Of a stretch of 63,302 bases of DNA, positions 57,902 through 63,302 are shown piece after piece. The notes under the pieces were generated by a model. It was not told where the DNA came from. It was given only the letters and a program-made list of their open reading frames with translations, and did no database searches. The DNA lies in contig JAMFSC010000095.1 in the NCBI GenBank assembly GCA_026225095.1, positions 1 through 63,302 on the forward strand, read 5' to 3'. A program made the position numbers and the translations under genes. Numbering within the stretch: the stretch's first letter is position 1; every line of letters starts with the position of its first letter. This stretch comes from a bacterium. GTDB lineage: Bacteria > Acidobacteriota > Terriglobia > Terriglobales > Acidobacteriaceae.

Positions 57902-58788
57902 GCGCGGTCTATTCGATGACGGGATTTGCGACGGTGAATGGGCCCGGGTTCACGTTGACGGCGAAGAGTGTGAATCACCGGTTTCTGGATCTGCAGGTGA
58001 GGGTTCCTTCGGGGAGCGACGGGCTGGAGGCGGGGCTCCGAGGGATTGTTCGGGCCAACGTGCGGCGGGGACATGTGGAGTTGACGTTGCAGGTGGATTC
58101 GGCGGTCGGGTCTGTGGTTACGGTAAAGCGGAATGATGAGTTGCTGGCGGCGCTGGTGGGAGCGTTTCGCGAGGCAGCGGGGGTGCATGATCTGGAGGGT
58201 GAGCCGGATTTGAATGTGCTGTTGCGGATTCCGGGGGTGATCTCGACTGAGGTTGTCCGGACCGCGGTGCAGGTGGGAGCGTTGGAGCTGGGGGCGGCGG
58301 CGGAGGCGCTGATGCTGAAGTTCAATGACGCTCGGGGCGCGGAAGGGGCAGCGCTGGCGGCGGAGATGCGGGCGGGGATGGGTCGACTCCTGGGGATGGT
58401 CGAGGAGATGTCGGCGCTTCGGGCGGGGGTGCGGCAGGGCCATATCGCCCGGCTGCGGGGACGGTTGCTGGAGCTGATGGAGGGGGTTGATGTCGCGGGC
58501 GAGCGGGTGCTGGCCGAGGCGGCGATGCTGGCGGAACGGAGCGATGTCGAGGAGGAGATCGTGCGGATGCGGACGCATGCGACGCGGTTTCAGGCGATTC
58601 TCGACGAGGGGGGAGAGGTGGGCAAGGCGCTGGACTTTCTTCTGCAGGAGATGAACCGGGAGGCCAACACGATGGTTTCCAAGGTCAATGGCGCGATGGG
58701 AGAGCGGGGGCTGCAGTTGACGGCGATCGGGCTGGCGATGAAGGGCGAGATCGAGAAGGTGAAGGAGCAGGTTCAGAACCTGGAGTGA
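57898..58788 (+). CDS. yicC: YicC family endoribonuclease
   Basis: A 296-residue protein of the YicC family, which in E. coli has been linked to RNA cleavage and small-RNA turnover. It opens with the hallmark YSMTGFATVNG and SVNHRFLDLQVRVPSG and closes with the DUF1732 block (ERSDVEEEIVRMRTHATRF, KALDFLLQEMNREANTM, EIEKVKEQVQNLE). TTG 57898 with GGAGG seven bases upstream is the best start. gmk, its usual partner, is not beside it; dxs is. Confidence 0.92.
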
Positions 58789-58925
58789 TGGGCCGTCGCC
58801 TGTTGGCTCGATTTCCCCGTCTACCAATCGGCGGCGTCATTTGCCGTCCGGGAATTTGATATACCGGGACTTGATATAGTGAATGGTTGCGGCGGGTTCG
58901 TGTGCGGCCGCCGAGATGGATGGGC

Positions 58926-60833
58926 ATGGAAACACTTCTAAGTACGATCCAATCGCCGGCGGATATCAAGTTGCTGACGATTCCACAGTTGTCGGAGCTG
59001 GCGCAGGAGATACGGGAACGGCTGATTCTCGGTGTAGCGAAGACGGGCGGCCATATCGGGCCGAACCTGGGTGTGGTCGAGCTGACGATCGCAATGCATT
59101 ATGTGTTCGATACACCCAGAGATAGTTTTATCTTCGATGTGAGCCACCAGGCTTACGTGCATAAGCTGCTGACCGGGCGGCACGACCGGTTCGACACGAT
59201 TCGCCAGCCGGGTGGGTTGAATGGGTTCATGCTGCGGACCGAGAGCGAACACGACAGCTACGGAGCGGGTCATGCCGGGACTGCGCTGAGCGCGGCGCTG
59301 GGGATGGCGGTCGGGCGCGATATGTCGGGTGGGACGGAGCATATCGTCGCGCTGGCGGGAGATGCGGCCTTCACCAATGGCATTTCCTTTGAGGCGCTGA
59401 ACAACATTGCGGCGCAGACAAAGCGGCTGATCATTGTGTTGAACGACAACGAGTGGTCGATCGATAAGAACGTCGGGGCGATTGCGGAGTACTTCCACAA
59501 GATTGTGATGAATTCGACGTACAACAGCCTGCACGATGCGGCTGCCGGCTTCGTTGAGAAGATTGGCGGCAAGGCTGCGCGGCATGTTGCGCGGCGAGCG
59601 GAGGAGGCGGCCAAGAGCCTGGTCGGGCGGGGCATGATCTTCGAGGAGTTCGGGATCAGTTACTTTGGGCCGATCGACGGGCACAATCTGCCGATGCTGA
59701 TTGAGACGTTCAAGTTTCTGAAGACGCAGAACAAACCGGTGGTGCTTCATGCAATTACGCAGAAGGGCAGGGGGTTTCAGCCGGCGCTGGAGGGGCAGAA
59801 GAAGTTTCATGGGCTGGGGCCCTATCATCCGGAGACAGGAGAGACCAAGCCGGCGGCGCAGAAGACGTACTCGGAGGTCTTTGCTGAGACGTTGACGAAG
59901 CTGGCCACGAGGAACGACAAGGTCGTGGCGATTACGGCGGCGATGCCGAATGGGACGGCGCTCGACCTGTTCAGGCCCGTGCATCCGAATCGGTATTTTG
60001 ACGTGGGGATCGCAGAGGAGCATGCGGTGATCTTCGCGGCGGGGATGGCGACGAAGGGGTACAGGCCATTCTGCGCGATTTATTCGACTTTCTTACAGCG
60101 GGCGTTCGACCAGATTGTTCATGATGTGGCGCTGCAGAACCTGCCGGTGGTGTTCTGCATGGATCGTGGCGGGCTGAGTGGAGATGACGGGCCGACGCAC
60201 CATGGGCTCTTCGACATCAGCTATCTGCGGAGTGTGCCGAACCTGATCCACATGGTTCCGAAGGATGAGGACGAGCTGGCGGACATGATGTACACCGCGA
60301 TGCTGCATGAGGGGCCGAGTGCGATTCGCTATCCTCGGGGGATTGGTCCGGGCGCCACGGTGAAGCCCGAGCCGGTGCGGCTGGAGATTGGCAAGGCGGA
60401 GGTTCTGCAGGGCAGGCCGGGGGACGAGGTGGTGATCTTCGGCCTGGGTGCGATGCTTCCGGAGGCTGAGCGGCTGGCGAAGATGCTCGAAGAGCGTGGG
60501 TTCAGTGTCGCGGTCGTCAATCCGCGGTTCGCCAAGCCGATCGACCGGGAGTGCGTGGATGCGTTCGGAGAGAAGTGCGGGCTGGTGGTGACGTTTGAAG
60601 ACCATGTGCTGGCGGGTGGGTTTGGGTCGGCGGTGCTCGAGACGTTGAACGGGTTGCGGATCGATGTCCCGATGGTACGCGTCGGATGGCCGGATGAGTT
60701 TATCGAACACGGCAAGGTGGAGTCGCTGCGGGAGAAGTATGGGCTCACGGCGGAGGCGGCGTTTATAAGCTGCTGGGGGGCGCTGGAGGAGATTGTCGAG
60801 TACCGCAATGGGCAGAGCGGTGGGTACGGCTAG
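58926..60833 (+). CDS. dxs: 1-deoxy-D-xylulose-5-phosphate synthase
   Basis: Thiamine-diphosphate enzyme that joins pyruvate and glyceraldehyde 3-phosphate as the first step of the MEP isoprenoid pathway. The protein of about 635 residues has DVSHQAYVHKLLTGR, GAGHAGTALSAALG and LAGDAAFTNGISFEALNN (ThDP and magnesium site), IDGHNLPML, then VGIAEEHAVIFAAGMA and DRGGLSGDDGPTHHG in the pyrimidine domain. ATG 58926 is chosen; ATG 58920 two codons upstream is equally possible. Its TAG shares the CTAG at 60830-60833 with the stop of the convergent gene. Confidence 0.94.
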   Translation: METLLSTIQSPADIKLLTIPQLSELAQEIRERLILGVAKTGGHIGPNLGVVELTIAMHYVFDTPRDSFIFDVSHQAYVHKLLTGRHDRFDTIRQPGGLNGFMLRTESEHDSYGAGHAGTALSAALGMAVGRDMSGGTEHIVALAGDAAFTNGISFEALNNIAAQTKRLIIVLNDNEWSIDKNVGAIAEYFHKIVMNSTYNSLHDAAAGFVEKIGGKAARHVARRAEEAAKSLVGRGMIFEEFGISYFGPIDGHNLPMLIETFKFLKTQNKPVVLHAITQKGRGFQPALEGQKKFHGLGPYHPETGETKPAAQKTYSEVFAETLTKLATRNDKVVAITAAMPNGTALDLFRPVHPNRYFDVGIAEEHAVIFAAGMATKGYRPFCAIYSTFLQRAFDQIVHDVALQNLPVVFCMDRGGLSGDDGPTHHGLFDISYLRSVPNLIHMVPKDEDELADMMYTAMLHEGPSAIRYPRGIGPGATVKPEPVRLEIGKAEVLQGRPGDEVVIFGLGAMLPEAERLAKMLEERGFSVAVVNPRFAKPIDRECVDAFGEKCGLVVTFEDHVLAGGFGSAVLETLNGLRIDVPMVRVGWPDEFIEHGKVESLREKYGLTAEAAFISCWGALEEIVEYRNGQSGGYG

Positions 60834-61372
60834 CGGAGGCTGGCGGCCATGAGCGGGAGAAGCTCGGCCGTGCGGGCGTGGCGGTAGGCGAAGGTGGAGC
60901 GCATCTGGAAGGCGATGAAGGGCTTCGCGAGAGACCCGATGGCTCCGAAGGGGAGTTCGTAGCGGACTTCATCCTGGAGGTGGGTTCCGGGGATCTGAGT
61001 GCCGGATGGGTCTGGCCGGGACTCGGAACGGAGGCGGTGGCAGTGATTCCAGGCGGCGAAGGGGCCGCGGAGTTGGGTGTCGCAGAAGTGATCGTTCCAG
61101 ACAAACTCGGAGATCTCGGCTTCCCAGGGGAGGCGGAGGGGCGAGTAGGGGAAGGGGCGGAAGCTGAGGGTGAGGCGGGTTCCGGCTCCCGCGGCGATGC
61201 CTGGCAAGCGGCGACCCGGATTGGGTGGGGGCGGAGCGAAGGATGCTTCTTCGATCCGGGCCTTGTTCCACGCGGGCATGAGGCGGGGAAGGTTCTCCGG
61301 GTTGGCGAAGAAGGCGAAGACGATCTCGATGGGGTACGGAAGCCACTGCTCGGCGATGTAGGTGTTGGACAT
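60830..61372 (-). CDS. SRPBCC (polyketide cyclase/START-like) family protein
   Basis: A 180-residue ligand-binding protein: YIAEQWLPYPIEIVFAFFANPENLPRLMP is the family opening, LQDEVRYELPFGAIGSLAKPFI and the closing helix FQMRSTFAYRHARTAELLP complete the fold. Proteins of this kind often stand in for cell-division-inhibitor SulA-associated or cyclase families, but the ligand is unknown. It is convergent with dxs, and the two stop codons overlap within CTAG. Confidence 0.82.
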   Translation of the reverse strand: MSNTYIAEQWLPYPIEIVFAFFANPENLPRLMPAWNKARIEEASFAPPPPNPGRRLPGIAAGAGTRLTLSFRPFPYSPLRLPWEAEISEFVWNDHFCDTQLRGPFAAWNHCHRLRSESRPDPSGTQIPGTHLQDEVRYELPFGAIGSLAKPFIAFQMRSTFAYRHARTAELLPLMAASLR

Positions 61373-61431
61373 AGGCCCCGGCGTTTGATTTTATCTTGTC
61401 GCGGCCGGGGCGTTACGATGCAATTGTCGTC

Positions 61432-61481
61432 CGGGAAGCAAAGCAAAAGACGAAGAGCGCCGCGGAGGTGGCGCCCTTCGT
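61432..61481 (-). terminator. Rho-independent terminator of the fasciclin gene
   Basis: ACGAAGAGCGCC (61450-61461) pairs with GGCGCCCTTCGT (61470-61481), 11 of 12 bases, with an eight-base loop. On the - strand it is followed by CTTTTGCTTTGCTT, a good T-rich tail. Confidence 0.75.
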
Positions 61482-61525
61482 GTGGTGCATCTGGTGAAGC
61501 TTCTGGGGAAGAGCTGAGGAAGAGG

Positions 61526-62086
61526 CTAGTTGGGCATCAGGACGGTGTCGACTACGTGGATGACGCCGTTGGACTGGAAGACATCGGCGATCGTGACGGT
61601 TGCCATGCCACCCTTCTCGTCGGTGAGCATGATCTTGCCGCCGGACGCGGTGGCGGTGAGCTTTTCACCCTGGACGGTGGTCAGCTCATACTTGCCCCCG
61701 CCCTTTTTGATGTCCTTGGCGAGTTCCTTGGAGGAGATCTTTCCGCTGACGACGTGGTAGGTGAGGATCTTGGTGAGGGTGGCCTTGTTTTCTGGCTTGA
61801 CGAGGGTGTCGACGGTTCCGGCGGGCAGCTTTCCGAAGGCATCATCGGTGGGTGCGAAGACGGTGAAGGGCCCCGCTCCGTTGAGGGTGTCTACAAGGTC
61901 GGCAGCCTTGACGCCGGCGACGAGGGTCTTGTGGATGGGAGAGTTGACGGCGTTCTCGACGATGGTCTTGGTCGGATACATGGCGGCTCCGCCGACCATG
62001 GGATCCTTCTGGGCCGATGCAGAGACGGAGGATAGGGCAAGAGTGCCCACTGCGAGCATGGCGAGGAAAGCGTTCTTCAGTTTCAT
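61526..62086 (-). CDS. Secreted fasciclin-domain protein
   Basis: A 186-residue exported protein: signal peptide LKNAFLAMLAVGTLALSSVSASAQ, then one FAS1 domain with IVENAVNSPIHKTLVAGVKAADL, GPFTVFAPTDDAFGKLPAG, LTYHVVSG and the final DVFQSNGVIHVVDTVLMP. FAS1 domains act in adhesion and extracellular matrix binding. AAAGGA lies six bases before ATG 62086. It is a single gene with its own terminator. The 277 bases upstream contain no other recognisable feature. Confidence 0.9.
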   Translation of the reverse strand: MKLKNAFLAMLAVGTLALSSVSASAQKDPMVGGAAMYPTKTIVENAVNSPIHKTLVAGVKAADLVDTLNGAGPFTVFAPTDDAFGKLPAGTVDTLVKPENKATLTKILTYHVVSGKISSKELAKDIKKGGGKYELTTVQGEKLTATASGGKIMLTDEKGGMATVTIADVFQSNGVIHVVDTVLMPN

Positions 62087-62363
62087 GAGGCGTCCTTTGT
62101 ACTACGGCGTTCTTGTGGCTTCGAAAGATTGGCGAGAGCACCCCGGCCGGTCTATCCATGGGGTGATTCAGACTGGTTTCTCTGGCACTCAATTGGATCT
62201 ACGCAGTCCTGCCGGGGCTGGATTGCGCGTGTGGCAGAGAACCTTAATTATTTGCAGGGTGAAAGTCACGAGGTTCTTTCTCGACAGGGTGAGCCGAGCG
62301 GGGGAATGGGCCTGGGTGCCGAAAGTGTGTGGATGACGCGGGCCCGACCGGGCAGGGGGCTGA

Positions 62364-62939
62364 GTGGCGTTGACAATTGAGAGTCATGCCAGTCAACTAA
62401 ACGTAGCTGCCATGCCGAGCGAAGCGATCCATCCCGGGAACGAGGCGCAGGATGCCGAAGTTGTGAAGAATGCCTCGGGACACCCAGGGCACGATCGCGG
62501 ACTTCTGCTGATTGGTCTGTTCAAGCTGGGCAAGGCGCTTTTTTTCCTCTGTATCGGAGCCGGCGCGCTCCATTTTCTTCATAAGGATCTGGGGGACACG
62601 CTGTTGCGACTGGCGACGTCGCTTGGGCGCGATCCGGAGAGCCGGCTGGTGGAGATGATGATGGCGAAGGTGGACCTGATCGATCACCATCGTCTGCGGC
62701 AGATCAGCATGTTCTCGATCGGCTACGCGGGCGTCGCGCTGACGGAAGGGGTGGGGCTGATGCTGGAGAAGGTCTGGGCGGAGTACCTGACGCTCGGACT
62801 GACGATCTCGTTTCTGCCCTGGGAACTGTACGAGCTGGTGCGGGAGGCGACGTGGTTTCGCGCGGGGCTTCTGCTGATCAACCTGCTGGTGCTTCTGTAT
62901 CTCGTATGGCTGCTGCGGCGTCGCCGTGGACCGGCTTAG
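62364..62939 (+). CDS. DUF2127 family membrane protein
   Basis: A 191-residue membrane protein with about four helices: LLLIGLFKLGKALFFLCIGAGAL, QISMFSIGYAGVALTEGVGLML, YLTLGLTISFLPWELYEL (the diagnostic segment) and AGLLLINLLVLLYLVWLL. The first 45 residues are soluble. GTG 62364 has AGGGGG five bases upstream; ATG 62412 is the alternative, since a TTGACA with a weak -10 box (62370-62398) could then serve as the promoter. Function unknown. Its TAG stop (62937-62939) is the first three bases of a repeat element. Confidence 0.82.
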   Translation: MALTIESHASQLNVAAMPSEAIHPGNEAQDAEVVKNASGHPGHDRGLLLIGLFKLGKALFFLCIGAGALHFLHKDLGDTLLRLATSLGRDPESRLVEMMMAKVDLIDHHRLRQISMFSIGYAGVALTEGVGLMLEKVWAEYLTLGLTISFLPWELYELVREATWFRAGLLLINLLVLLYLVWLLRRRRGPA

Positions 62940-63302
62940 ATCGGATTGCCTGTTGGTATAGAGTTGGGTGCCCCACCTTCGCGACACGTCTCATCGTCGC
63001 TAAGGTGGGCCGGAGCGCCACGGTACCCGACCCAGAACCCTATACCTTCAGCGAATCCGCTATAGAGCATTTCTCTGGTTGCTGTGGTTTCCGGTCACCG
63101 AGGCCCTCAAGGCCGAAGGCCCGCCCCATAAGAGCCTCGGCCCCGGGTCCGGGTGCCGGACTGCAAACCGGCTCAGGGACTCCCCGGAGGACTACATCCG
63201 CGCGATAAACGCACCATCGCAGACCACTTTCGAAATTTGCGCCCGCTGTCCAGTTTTTCCATGCAACGGCCCACATTCTGCGCACAAAAAGCTTCTGGTG
63301 AA
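62937..63302 (+). repeat. Composite MITE-like repeat, cut by window end
   Basis: Starts TAGATCGGATTGCC inside the stop codon of the DUF2127 gene. Module 1 ends AATCCGCTATA near 63064 and is followed at once by module 2 (TAGAGCATTTCTCTGG). It runs in the same direction as the copy at 24245 and is still homologous to it at the last base of the window. Confidence 0.8.

Noticed and set aside
62370..62398. TTGACA-17-TCAACT as the promoter of the DUF2127 gene
   Set aside because: It lies inside the coding frame if translation starts at the GTG with the better ribosome site, and the -10 box is poor; kept only as an alternative.

Overview
This looks like chromosome from an acidobacterium of the class Terriglobia (Granulicella/Terriglobus/Edaphobacter type). 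The call rests on base composition and gene style (strong GCG, CGG and GGG use, many GTG and TTG starts), a PadR regulator paired with a MacB-like duplicated orphan permease, a very large Oar-like TonB receptor with an N-terminal carboxypeptidase-regulatory domain, and several small secreted proteins. I ran no database search.

Layout. 0-7 kb: end of dnaG, a small zinc protein, rpoD, an ArnT-like glycosyltransferase broken by one missing G, a family 2 glycosyltransferase and a TM2 protein. 7-17.6 kb: secreted GH31 glycosidase, small secreted protein, unknown protein, permease plus PadR regulator with a perfect operator, MHS-type transporter, tRNA-Ser(GCU) and an amino acid permease. 17.6-24 kb: inorganic pyrophosphatase, an orphan purS, a beta-barrel protein and a hemE-hemH-hemY heme operon with a foreign-looking nucleotidyltransferase fused to its end by a 4-base overlap. 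24-36 kb: a truncated nucleotidyltransferase paralogue, repeat DNA, exported proteins, a GH27 alpha-galactosidase next to a TonB receptor, an OPT transporter, a ComF-like protein and an HNH nuclease. 36-46 kb: a two-component pair (five PAS domains; PilZ-like output), glyQ-glyS, an ArsR-AHSA1 pair and hypotheticals. 46-61 kb: an envelope and regulation block, lptCA fusion-lptB-rpoN-hpf-GGDEF-rapZ-GGDEF-msbA-like-yicC-dxs. 61-63 kb: SRPBCC, fasciclin and DUF2127 proteins.

The most striking signal is a dispersed repeat family with short terminal inverted repeats starting TAGA(G/T)C. It has no transposase and occurs in at least six places. In the five larger copies the terminal TAG is, in frame, the stop codon of the adjoining gene, seven gene ends in all, including both genes of convergent pairs. 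This fits a MITE related to the IS630/Tc1/mariner group inserting at TA inside (C/T)TAG and surviving mainly at stop codons. A second, shorter hairpin repeat (three copies) even supplies the last codons of the comF-like gene. A good sigma-54 promoter match lies upstream of rpoN itself, and purS seems to be read from a leaderless transcript.
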